The notes below the pieces were generated by a model. It did not search any database. It saw only the letters and a program-made list of their open reading frames with translations, and was not told the origin of the DNA. From JAZTZP01 sp045637525 (GTDB taxonomy: Bacteria > Bacillota > Clostridia > UBA1381), in NCBI GenBank assembly GCA_045637525.1, contig JAZTZP010000111.1, positions 1-26,736 of the forward strand: a stretch of 26,736 nucleotides of DNA. Direction: 5' to 3'. Shown here one piece after another: positions 9,123-17,312 of this stretch. Position 1 is the first letter of the stretch. Each line of letters opens with the position of its first letter. The translations under genes and the position numbers were made by a program.

Positions 9123-11669
9123 TTAATCAAATATAACACACTCTGAAGGTCTTCCCCATGTTGTTCTTACATAAACAAACGATGGCTCTCCGCTCTGCTT
9201 GTATGACATAATATCATCTCTTGAAGCAACCGTTACAACATCCTCATCCAGATCATAATGATACCAGCTGTTAAGTGTGTAGAAAGAAGTGTAATAGAAG
9301 TTTTCAATCGCATCCTCTTTTGCATACAGCTTCATCCCGTAATCGTCAGTTGAATAAACAAATCCGCAGTCATCACCATGCTCCGAACCTGAATAGCCCT
9401 TTCTGTAAACAACCTTCTCACTTATTTTAAAGTGTATTTTCATCGCATATATCCGATTTTCATTGTCAAGTTCAATCTGAACAATATCTCCCGGCTCCGG
9501 TCTTTTTTCATTCCCCTCTGCGTCTGTCTCATATATAAAATCCGACTGAAGCATATATGATACATTCTGCTTGTTTCTCATACCGCTAATCTGACAAACC
9601 ACTTCATCATTTTCGCTGTCATATACATCCTTAATCTCTGATATAATAAATATCTTGCTGCTAAAATTAGTAATTTCTTTTTTCTTTCCACCTGCTGATT
9701 CGTTGTTGATTACCATACATCTTGCCATTCCGCCCTCTGTTACATCAAAGGTATAAACAGAATATGCTCCTTCTCCCAGTCCTGCAGCTTCCGCCGACGG
9801 ACACATGTACGCATTTTGAGTTATTGATCCACGAACCTCCTCATTAACATATCCATATTCATCAAATTCATTGTCAGCTTCAATCGGGACATAGAAAACA
9901 ACTGAATCCACAGGCGAATAAAATGCTGAATTTGTAAATATTCCTGCAAGACGGTGTGATGACTTTTTATTAGCTTCCACAACACGAAGCTTATCGGTAT
10001 CATCTTCATCTGCCTGATTGGTTGCTGTTGCAATATGAATTACAGCTCCGCCGGGATTTGTTTTATACTTTATTACCTGGCGCACATAATCCTTACGCTC
10101 AATAAATACAGCATTTCCGCTCCCATCCGATTGTACCTGCTGCATTAGTGCCAAAACAAGAATATTGTTTGGGTCAAGCTTCAGATTTGAAACACGACTG
10201 CCATTGATAAGAAGTTTTTCTGATAGCTCTGCGGTTTCAATTACCCCACGTGAATTAAGAAACTTAATATATACTTTTTCTGTATCTGTATCTTCCCAGA
10301 TATGTATAAAATATCCGTATTCCCAGTCAGATTCAACCGAGCCGGTAACTACATCACCGTTAAAATTCAACCCGAAAACATAAGCTGAGCCTACATTTAC
10401 TGAATGGTTATGTTCAAAATAACGGCTCAGTTTATATGCTATATCATCAATATAAATGCCATTATCATCGGTTGCACTGATTGTACCGCTTATTTCATTT
10501 CTGCTGACAATAATTTCTGCATATTTTCTATCCTTTGATAAAAATATGCTCAATATATCCTTACGCTTAAGATTTTCAGGTTCAATCTCCGAGCCATTCA
10601 ATGTGATTTTGTAATAATCAAGCTTTGTAAGGTCAAATAAGAGTTTATCTTCTTTGATATCATAAATAATCTCCTCTCTCATCGAACCTAAAACAAGATC
10701 ATCATACTTGCTTATTACTGCAACACTATAACCGTTACCGTTGTCTATAAGCTTAATATTTCCTGCCTCAATATCAAAATAATTTACATCATACGCTTCT
10801 ACGCACCCATTATATATGAGTGTGGTTACACCTGATATTTTCGTACTGCGTTCTCTCTCATTTTTATTGAGATAATACACACTGCCGTTTTTAACTCCGG
10901 TTATATCAGAAGCGTATATGGTAAATACGTCGTTTTCGTAATACCCGGTATCAACATATATCAGTTCTTCTTCACCGATTTCGGCTTTATAGTATGCCTT
11001 CACCTTATATCCCTCATATTCGGAATAATCAACACTTCCATCGGTAATAAGCAATGTATCACCAATATAAATATTATCATTATACACACGGTCTTTTGCT
11101 CTTGCACTGATAAGTGTACCTGTTGCAATCTTCATATCGAATTTCTGTTCAAGAAGCGTTTCTTCACTTTCTTTAATATCGCCTTCCCCTGATAATTCAA
11201 GGGAATTCATCTCAAGTGCATTTTCTGCAACCTCCAACGCTTCGGCAACAGTCACGCTGCCCGCATTCTGAAAATTCACACCTTCAAACAAATCTGTCAG
11301 ACATCTTTGCTTTATAATAGCTATTACAGAAGTATCAAAGCTATATCCCAGCGCTTTCATCATTGCATCTGAAAGCTGTGAACTGCTTACAGTTCCGGTA
11401 CGGCTGAATTCTTCATAACTTTCCGAGACAAATCCGTTCTCACACGCAAATTTCACATATGAATCAATATCTCCAAGCTGTGCACCGCCTATATACATTG
11501 AGACTGCCATTCTTGCAAGCTGCTCACCGCTTAGCGGTTGCTCTTCATCGTATTCAGTCAGAATGTTTAATTTTTCTGCCAATGAAGGCTCTTTTTCAGA
11601 GTTGTCCGATGCATATACAGGATATACTACCACAAAAAAGCTAATTACTATCGATAATAAAATTTTCAT
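9123..11669 (-). CDS. Exported protein with degenerate SLH-like repeats, function unknown (848 aa)
   Basis: I do not recognise the main body. Residues 1-20 form a signal peptide ending AYA-like (VYASD). Residues about 28-60, 67-108 and 115-155 read as three weak SLH-like helical units (for example VKFACENGF followed by SSSQLSDAMMKALGY), so wall attachment is plausible. The rest, from about 180, is beta-rich and acidic with many short strands, Tyr and Asp, and no enzyme motif I can name. GGAGG sits about six bases before the ATG. The gene is 17 bases after permease 2 and 30 bases before the GH74-like gene, so it is probably cotranscribed and may help hold or present glycan at the surface. That role is inferred only from position. 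Confidence 0.75.
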   Translation of the reverse strand: MKILLSIVISFFVVVYPVYASDNSEKEPSLAEKLNILTEYDEEQPLSGEQLARMAVSMYIGGAQLGDIDSYVKFACENGFVSESYEEFSRTGTVSSSQLSDAMMKALGYSFDTSVIAIIKQRCLTDLFEGVNFQNAGSVTVAEALEVAENALEMNSLELSGEGDIKESEETLLEQKFDMKIATGTLISARAKDRVYNDNIYIGDTLLITDGSVDYSEYEGYKVKAYYKAEIGEEELIYVDTGYYENDVFTIYASDITGVKNGSVYYLNKNERERSTKISGVTTLIYNGCVEAYDVNYFDIEAGNIKLIDNGNGYSVAVISKYDDLVLGSMREEIIYDIKEDKLLFDLTKLDYYKITLNGSEIEPENLKRKDILSIFLSKDRKYAEIIVSRNEISGTISATDDNGIYIDDIAYKLSRYFEHNHSVNVGSAYVFGLNFNGDVVTGSVESDWEYGYFIHIWEDTDTEKVYIKFLNSRGVIETAELSEKLLINGSRVSNLKLDPNNILVLALMQQVQSDGSGNAVFIERKDYVRQVIKYKTNPGGAVIHIATATNQADEDDTDKLRVVEANKKSSHRLAGIFTNSAFYSPVDSVVFYVPIEADNEFDEYGYVNEEVRGSITQNAYMCPSAEAAGLGEGAYSVYTFDVTEGGMARCMVINNESAGGKKKEITNFSSKIFIISEIKDVYDSENDEVVCQISGMRNKQNVSYMLQSDFIYETDAEGNEKRPEPGDIVQIELDNENRIYAMKIHFKISEKVVYRKGYSGSEHGDDCGFVYSTDDYGMKLYAKEDAIENFYYTSFYTLNSWYHYDLDEDVVTVASRDDIMSYKQSGEPSFVYVRTTWGRPSECVIFD

Positions 11670-11686
11670 GCTTTACCTCCTATTAG

Positions 11687-12538
11687 TTAACCTTTAACAG
11701 CACCTTCTGACAGACCTGAAACATAGTATTTTCCAAAGCAAAAATATAAAATAAGTACCGGAATACTCGATATTACAGTAGCCGCAAACATAATATTCCA
11801 AGACTGTGCCGCCTGACTTGAATTTTTCATCGCCATTATCGCAACGATAAGAGTCTGTTGATCAGGTCTGGTAATTGTGAAAAGAGTTGGCATTAAATAT
11901 TCATTCCACGATCCCTGAAACGAAAGAAGTGCTATCGTTGCCAGAATCGGAGTTAACAGCGGTGATATAATACGGAAGAAAATCCCGGTAAAAGTACAGC
12001 CGTCAATCTCTGCCGATTCATCAATTTCAGCCGGCAAAGTCTTAACAAAGCTTTTCACAAGCTGCATATTTACAACATTAAGCGAAAACACCTTCATAAC
12101 TATAAGTCCGTTTAAGGATTTTGCCAGTCCGATTAAATTCAGCAGTTCAAACATCGGATATATCGTAATAGATCCAAATGAAATGAACATCAGCGACAAA
12201 AACACAGTTTCTATCGGTTTTTTAAGTGGAAATTCACCTCTTGCAAAAACATAACCGGTTACAGATGAAACTATAAGCGTTGAAATCACACATATCGCTG
12301 TATATACTATACTGTTTTTAAGAAGCAGCCATACATTAAAATCTTCAAAGTTGAATATATTTTTGTAATTTTCCAAAGTCCATACCTCAGGCAACAGCTT
12401 TGGTGTCATCGACATAATTTCCATATTGCTCTTAAAGGATGAAAACACCACATACATAATCGGAAAAAGTGTTACAAGCGCTGCAAATAAAAGCATTATG
12501 TATGTAATAACTTTATCTGTAATCATTGATTTTCTCAA
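11687..12538 (-). CDS. Carbohydrate ABC transporter permease, MalG/AraQ type
   Basis: This is an inner-membrane channel subunit of a CUT1-type sugar or oligosaccharide importer. The 283-residue length is normal. About six hydrophobic segments are visible, including residues 11-33, 73-97, 110-132, 193-213 and 249-268. The EAA loop that contacts the ATPase is at about 171-193 (EIDESAEIDGCTFTGIFFRI). The C-terminus ending SEGAVKG is typical of this family. The start is TTG at 12538: an AAGGGGTG binding site lies eight bases upstream and overlaps the stop of permease 1. A nearer out-of-frame ATG gives only ATG-TTT-TGA. The next in-frame ATG is codon 5. It pairs with the permease immediately upstream. 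Confidence 0.93.
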   Translation of the reverse strand: MRKSMITDKVITYIMLLFAALVTLFPIMYVVFSSFKSNMEIMSMTPKLLPEVWTLENYKNIFNFEDFNVWLLLKNSIVYTAICVISTLIVSSVTGYVFARGEFPLKKPIETVFLSLMFISFGSITIYPMFELLNLIGLAKSLNGLIVMKVFSLNVVNMQLVKSFVKTLPAEIDESAEIDGCTFTGIFFRIISPLLTPILATIALLSFQGSWNEYLMPTLFTITRPDQQTLIVAIMAMKNSSQAAQSWNIMFAATVISSIPVLILYFCFGKYYVSGLSEGAVKG

Positions 12539-12552
12539 AACATTTTCACCCC

Positions 12553-13518
12553 TTAATAAACATCAGATAATTTATTGCTCAATTTGTAATATGCCAGTGC
12601 AACCATGCCGCATATAACAGAGGTTATAAAGGATATTGCACAGCCATAGCCTATATTTACAATACCGTTGGCAAATCCCGGAACAAATTTTCCTACTATA
12701 TACGCCATAACGGTATAAGTTTTTCCGCCCGGTGCACCGTTTGTTGTTGCAAGGATATAATCACATACATGCAAGCTACCGTTAATTGCAAGGAGTAATA
12801 TGAACTGGAATACCGGAGCTATCATAGGCAGTGTTATTTTCCAGAATACAGTAAACCGCCCCGCTCCGTCAAGCTTTGCTGCTTCATACAACTCACCCGG
12901 AACATTCTGCAAAGCACTGTAAACATACAAAATATTTATTCCGACAGAAGTCCAGGTCGAACCAAGAACCAGTGCAAAAGTCGACGTCACACTGTTTGCA
13001 AACCATTCTATCGGTTCTTTTATGATACCAATATTAATCAGCATACTGTTTATAAATCCAAAATAGTCAAACAAACTGCTGAATACTATACCCACAACAG
13101 CAACGCTTAGTACGCAAGGAACATAATACAGCGTCCGGAAAAAATTACTTCCCTTTAACTTCTTATTAAGAAGAATTGCCAGAACAAACACTATCGGCAT
13201 TTCAACCGGTAGCTTTACTAATGCATAAATAAACGTAACGCCCCAGGTTCTCCAGTATGTTTTGTCCTGTGTAAATATGGTCATAAAATTTTCCAAGCCT
13301 ACAAATTGCGTTTCGGTATCGTTGCCTGTATAAAAGAAGAACGATTTTACCATTGCCCATATAAGCGGATAAATTGTAAACACAAAAAATCCTATAAGCG
13401 GAATTGCAAGCAAAAGATAACACTGAATTGCTATACTTTTTTTCCGCCCCGAAAGTTTTACCCTATTCGCTTTATCCACCTTAATAACATTACTCACCTT
13501 GCTCACCTTGCCAATCAT
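12553..13518 (-). CDS. Carbohydrate ABC transporter permease, MalF/AraP type
   Basis: This is the second membrane subunit of the sugar importer (321 residues). A hydrophobic segment at about 31-52 begins the membrane part, and the EAA loop is at about 209-231 (ELYEAAKLDGAGRFTVFWKI). The ATG start is doubtful: nothing like a ribosome binding site precedes it. The first codons contain two tandem AAGGTGAG sequences, so GTG at codon 8 (13497) with AAGGTGA five bases upstream is a good alternative. The gap to the binding-protein gene is 11 bases and to permease 2 is 14 bases. The operon has no ABC ATPase, so a shared MsmX-like ATPase encoded elsewhere would have to power it (inference from the family). 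Confidence 0.93.
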   Translation of the reverse strand: MIGKVSKVSNVIKVDKANRVKLSGRKKSIAIQCYLLLAIPLIGFFVFTIYPLIWAMVKSFFFYTGNDTETQFVGLENFMTIFTQDKTYWRTWGVTFIYALVKLPVEMPIVFVLAILLNKKLKGSNFFRTLYYVPCVLSVAVVGIVFSSLFDYFGFINSMLINIGIIKEPIEWFANSVTSTFALVLGSTWTSVGINILYVYSALQNVPGELYEAAKLDGAGRFTVFWKITLPMIAPVFQFILLLAINGSLHVCDYILATTNGAPGGKTYTVMAYIVGKFVPGFANGIVNIGYGCAISFITSVICGMVALAYYKLSNKLSDVY

Positions 13519-13529
13519 TTTTATAAAAT

Positions 13530-14912
13530 TTACTTTCTTAACATATCTGTCTCACATATATACTTATCACTTGTATCTTCCGGATTTGCTTCATTATATT
13601 TCTTCATACCCGTATTGTGAATATCAGTACATTTCTGACACATCTCTTCAACAGTCATATCACCGTTTAATACTTCGTTTATAAACAGCTCCTGGAATGT
13701 AGGTTGTCCTGTTGTGTCTGCCTTTGCTACCGGCGGATAAATCTTACTTATCTCAAGCATCTTAGCAAACTCAGCCCAATGCTTTGAAACATTTGATACA
13801 TCTGCTTTCTGCATGATTTCTGCACTCCATGGTATATACACGCCCTTCTCATATGCCTTTTGAACTACTTCATCTGAAGTCAACCATTTCATCATTTCAA
13901 GTATCTGTTCATCTGTAAGTTTATCTTTTAGTGTTGTACCCATTAATCCGGAACCATCAATATTCATATACTGATAATACTTTTGATTTGCATCTGCAAC
14001 AGGAAGCGGTGCTACACCCCAGTCGCATTGAGCCGGGAACTGGTCTTCAAATACGCCTACATCCCATGACCATGCTACCTTCATACCGATTTTGCCCTCT
14101 GCAAATCTTGCTCTTGCCGGATCGTTATCAAGAGTTTCTGCTCCCGGATATGCCGATTTGTCTTCCAAAATGCCCTTTATGTTTTCAAGTACCGGTATAT
14201 AACCGCTAAAATCAAAAACTCCGTTTTCATAGTCAAAGCTTTGACTTCCTGCACTGTTTACGCCTGCAAGCTGTACATCATAAAGAATCCACGCACTCCA
14301 TTTAATCGGGAATGCAATTCCGTATTTATTCCCGCCCAATGCTGTTATACGTTTTGCATATTCACGCATCTCATCCAATGTTTCAGGCGGAGTAGCTTCA
14401 CCGTTCTCATCAACAATTCCTGCCTCTTTAAACAAATCTTTATTATATATGAGTCCGCATACAAGCGAATTCTGCGGAAGTGAATAGTGTTTGCCCTTAT
14501 GTGTATACTTACCCTCGTACATATTTACACTTTCAAAGTGCTTAACATATTCTGCGCCGCCCTCAATATCTTCATATGCAATAATTCTGCCCTTATCTAC
14601 GCTGTCTTTTATTCCTACTCCACCGAACAAATCAGGCTGCTGATTTGTCTCAAAAGCTACATCAAGCTGTGTTTTATAGTCGCTTTTACATTCGTATTCA
14701 ATTTCAACACCTATTTCCTTTCCTTTTGTTTCATTGAATTCTTTTATCAATTCTTCTTTATATGCTTTCTGACCTGCATTTCCGTCCCACATAGTAACCT
14801 TAACTCTGCCATCAGCACTTTCCTCTGTTTTTTTCTCCCCGCCACACGACGCAAGCGATACTACGCTTGCACATACAAGTGCCATACTTAATATTTTCCT
14901 AAAGTTTTTCAT
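13530..14912 (-). CDS. Extracellular sugar-binding lipoprotein of the ABC importer
   Basis: This is a family 1 solute-binding protein, anchored outside the membrane as a lipoprotein, that delivers a sugar or oligosaccharide to the two permeases. The signal peptide ends in the lipobox LASC, with the lipidated Cys at residue 23. A charged linker follows, then VKVTMWDGNAGQ, the usual first strand of the family. The length of 460 residues is normal. The substrate cannot be read from sequence; the neighbouring GH74-like enzyme suggests a plant-wall oligosaccharide. The ATG is preceded by AAGGAG seven bases upstream. It is the first gene of the lower operon, with its promoter, operator-like repeat and leader hairpin in the 185 bases upstream. 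Confidence 0.94.
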   Translation of the reverse strand: MKNFRKILSMALVCASVVSLASCGGEKKTEESADGRVKVTMWDGNAGQKAYKEELIKEFNETKGKEIGVEIEYECKSDYKTQLDVAFETNQQPDLFGGVGIKDSVDKGRIIAYEDIEGGAEYVKHFESVNMYEGKYTHKGKHYSLPQNSLVCGLIYNKDLFKEAGIVDENGEATPPETLDEMREYAKRITALGGNKYGIAFPIKWSAWILYDVQLAGVNSAGSQSFDYENGVFDFSGYIPVLENIKGILEDKSAYPGAETLDNDPARARFAEGKIGMKVAWSWDVGVFEDQFPAQCDWGVAPLPVADANQKYYQYMNIDGSGLMGTTLKDKLTDEQILEMMKWLTSDEVVQKAYEKGVYIPWSAEIMQKADVSNVSKHWAEFAKMLEISKIYPPVAKADTTGQPTFQELFINEVLNGDMTVEEMCQKCTDIHNTGMKKYNEANPEDTSDKYICETDMLRK

Positions 14913-14965
14913 AAAAATACTCCTTTCGTCTTTATATATGTTTTTTATGAACTTAAATTTTTTAA

Positions 14966-15012
14966 GGAACTAAAAAAACAAGGTTAATGCTACAACCTTT
15001 ATTGACAGTTCC
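14966..15012 (-). terminator. Terminator-like hairpin in the leader of the transporter operon
   Basis: On the minus strand AAGGTT (14999-14994), an 8-base loop and AACCTT (14985-14980) form a 6-bp stem. One G and seven T (14978-14972) follow. An outer stem GGAACT/AGTTCC (15012-15007 with 14971-14966) encloses it. It lies after the response-regulator gene but also after the predicted promoter of the transporter operon. It could end read-through from upstream, or act as an attenuator on the transporter message. The stem is short, so strength is uncertain. Confidence 0.5.
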
Positions 15013-15025
15013 CTATCATATAATA

Positions 15026-15054
15026 ATTATAACACATTCACCTTGTCTTTGGAA
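15026..15054 (-). promoter_or_regulatory. Predicted sigma-A promoter of the transporter/surface-enzyme operon
   Basis: Minus-strand TATAAT (15031-15026) is a perfect -10 box with a TG one base before it (extended -10). A weak -35, TTCCAA (15054-15049), is exactly 17 bases away. A weak -35 suits an activator-dependent promoter. Transcription would start near 15019, leaving a leader of about 105 bases before the binding-protein gene. Confidence 0.7.
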
Positions 15055-15073
15055 TATGATTTTTTTTCATACT
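15053..15073. promoter_or_regulatory. Inverted-repeat operator, copy 1 (TATGA-N7-TCATA)
   Basis: TATGA (15055-15059) and TCATA (15067-15071) flank seven T. The element overlaps the outer edge of the -35 box. It matches 20 of 21 bases with the element at 19170-19190, at the same distance from the -10 box. It is probably the binding site of the response regulator encoded next door; the binding partner is inferred. Confidence 0.65.
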
Positions 15074-15097
15074 TTTATTCATTTTTTATCGTAATAT

Positions 15098-15775
15098 TCA
15101 ATCGTCCTCATTAAAGAAAAAATTAATATTAAGCTGATTTAATTCCTTTATCATATCTTTTACACTGCTGTATTCCAGTTTTTTTAATATATTCTGTATA
15201 TGTGTCTTAAGAGTAGTTTCCTCTATGTAAAGAATTTCCATAATTTGCTCTCTTGAATTATTCTTAAGAAACAACTTTAAAATATTCTTTTCTCTTTTAG
15301 TAAGCTTTGATAAGTAATTTATTACATACAAAAGAGATCGTTGCTGCTTTCTTGCATCGTTAAGCTTCGTCTTAACGCTCTGCATAATCTTCGGCCCGAT
15401 AAATTCCTCATGCTCATACACCTTTCGTATCTTAGATAAAATCTGTTCAACCGGAGACATTTTCACAATGTAATCAACCACACCTACAAGAAATGCATCA
15501 ATTATCAGGTCCGAATCATCATACGCAGTAACAACTATTATTTTCACATCCGGATTACCCTGTATAATTTCTCTTGCCGCGTCTATTCCGGCTTTTTCGT
15601 ATTCCATCTGAATATCCATGAGAATAATATCCGGCGCAATTTCAGGCGCTGTTTTTATGGCTTCCATACCTGAATTAGCTACCCCGGACACCTCCATATC
15701 CGGCTCTTTGCTTATAAATGAAGCATAATATTGTATGCATTCCGGTATATCATCTACAATCATTACTTTTATCAT
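15098..15775 (-). CDS. NarL/FixJ-type response regulator
   Basis: This is a cytoplasmic DNA-binding regulator of 225 residues. The receiver domain (about 1-120) has the acidic pair D8-D9, phosphoacceptor D54 (in ILMDIQM), T83 and K105. A LuxR-type helix-turn-helix follows at about 155-215, starting LTKREKNILKLF and containing TLKTHIQNILKKL. AAGGAGA lies five bases before the ATG. The gene is 47 bases after the histidine kinase and is the last of its operon. Its likely target is the repeated inverted element in front of both local promoters, so it probably controls its own operon and the transporter operon. The C-terminus is strongly acidic (FFFNEDD). Confidence 0.94.
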   Translation of the reverse strand: MIKVMIVDDIPECIQYYASFISKEPDMEVSGVANSGMEAIKTAPEIAPDIILMDIQMEYEKAGIDAAREIIQGNPDVKIIVVTAYDDSDLIIDAFLVGVVDYIVKMSPVEQILSKIRKVYEHEEFIGPKIMQSVKTKLNDARKQQRSLLYVINYLSKLTKREKNILKLFLKNNSREQIMEILYIEETTLKTHIQNILKKLEYSSVKDMIKELNQLNINFFFNEDD

Positions 15776-15822
15776 AGCTGTCTCCTTTCAGATACCATTT
15801 TATTTTGTTTATTTTATACAGC

Positions 15823-17295
15823 TTATCCCTTATCAGAAATCATAGTAATCTGGAATGCAGTAAATTCTCCTTTTTTTGATTTTACCGTTATATTGCCCTT
15901 ATGACTGTGTACAACCTTAAGTGCATACGACAGACCAATCCCCCAGTTTTTGTGAGTACGCTTAGTACTGATAAGCGGTTTAAATATGTTTTTCATCTCA
16001 TTTTTTGTCATACCTATACCATCATCTTTTATTTCAATACAAATCATATCATATTCATTAAATATATTTATATATATAATGCCCGACTTACTTTCTTTTG
16101 CTATTATCGCATCCACAGAATTATTAAGCATATTTACCATCATTTCAATTATACTTTCTCTGTCACACCATACATACATCTCTTCACTCTCACATGAAAG
16201 ATTGATTTTCACATCCGGTGGCAGAGCAATACTGCGAATTGCCTCCGCAACACATTCGCATATATTATTTGAGCTTTTATACAATTGCCGGTCATTAAAT
16301 ATTTTCAGAAGCATCTGTGCACGGGCTGTAAATGAAAATACCGTTGTTTCTATTTTTTTCAGCGACTCCCGGCCCGCTTCTTCACCGTAATGCTCCAAAG
16401 CCTGGGTTTGAAGTGAAAGTATTGTAAACATTGAGTTTTTATAAGAATGAAACAGATGCCGCATATCTGTTACCAACATCCGTTCTTTCCTGTTAAGCAC
16501 AATTTTATCCCAAATATTTAATTTGGTAAAAATCGACATTCTGCCAAGTATAAAATAAATTACCACACAAACAAACACTATGGGAGCATATAATAAATAC
16601 TGACTGTTTTTATACACACCCCTCAGAATAAAATTATTTACATTTGCCGGATTTATGTATATTGATATCGGTGTTCCGACCAGCAAATATATAAAACACA
16701 GCTCTGTAAGTGCAATACAAACAGCCATAAGCAGCAGCCTGTATCTGCGCACATTAATCCTGCTGTTTAATGCTTCTTTTATATATTCATAAACAGCAGC
16801 TAAAGTCGGCATAAACACATATATAGCATTATAAATCACAATTGATGCACATATTATATTATAGTTTATTTCAAAATCCTCATTTGTGTGCTTTAATATG
16901 TACAGTTTTTCACAAAAATCCGGTGAATTTATCAAAACAAGAATAACGCTTCCTGCAATCATCATTACCAAGGACAAATACTTCTTAAACCTGCTTATAA
17001 CACTAAGACTTATATGCCATAAGGTTATACATGACATTATCACCCCTGCAATTACAAGATATTTATTATTAAACGCCCGGACACCCCTTATATTTTTTAA
17101 AATATCATATATTTTAATTTCAACAACAAAAACAGTCCTGTAAGTTTCCAGTCTCGTCACATAAAAAGCATTTGCCATCATTATGCACGTAATTCCTCCG
17201 AGTAGCCATAAAAAAGCTACTGAATACTTACTGTTAGTATACCGAATCATGAATATTAATACAAAAAATAATAATATAATAGTTGCTATGACCAT
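15823..17295 (-). CDS. Seven-TM sensor histidine kinase
   Basis: This is a membrane sensor kinase of 490 residues and the partner of the downstream response regulator. The N-terminal half has about seven hydrophobic segments (near 1-17, 26-45, 77-100, 107-124, 146-170, 187-207 and 232-250) and no large extracellular domain, so the ligand is likely small or membrane-proximal. The likely phospho-His is H283 in LFHSYKN, an unusual H-box. The ATPase domain has an N box at about 387-396 (MLNNSVDAI), a G1 box DDGIGM (424-429) and a G2 box WGIGLS (451-456). AGGTGAG lies four bases before the ATG. The gene follows the Asp-box protein by 17 bases. The sensed signal is not visible; a glycan breakdown product is a contextual guess. 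Confidence 0.92.
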   Translation of the reverse strand: MVIATIILLFFVLIFMIRYTNSKYSVAFLWLLGGITCIMMANAFYVTRLETYRTVFVVEIKIYDILKNIRGVRAFNNKYLVIAGVIMSCITLWHISLSVISRFKKYLSLVMMIAGSVILVLINSPDFCEKLYILKHTNEDFEINYNIICASIVIYNAIYVFMPTLAAVYEYIKEALNSRINVRRYRLLLMAVCIALTELCFIYLLVGTPISIYINPANVNNFILRGVYKNSQYLLYAPIVFVCVVIYFILGRMSIFTKLNIWDKIVLNRKERMLVTDMRHLFHSYKNSMFTILSLQTQALEHYGEEAGRESLKKIETTVFSFTARAQMLLKIFNDRQLYKSSNNICECVAEAIRSIALPPDVKINLSCESEEMYVWCDRESIIEMMVNMLNNSVDAIIAKESKSGIIYINIFNEYDMICIEIKDDGIGMTKNEMKNIFKPLISTKRTHKNWGIGLSYALKVVHSHKGNITVKSKKGEFTAFQITMISDKG

Positions 17296-17312
17296 TTATC
17301 TCACCTGTAATA

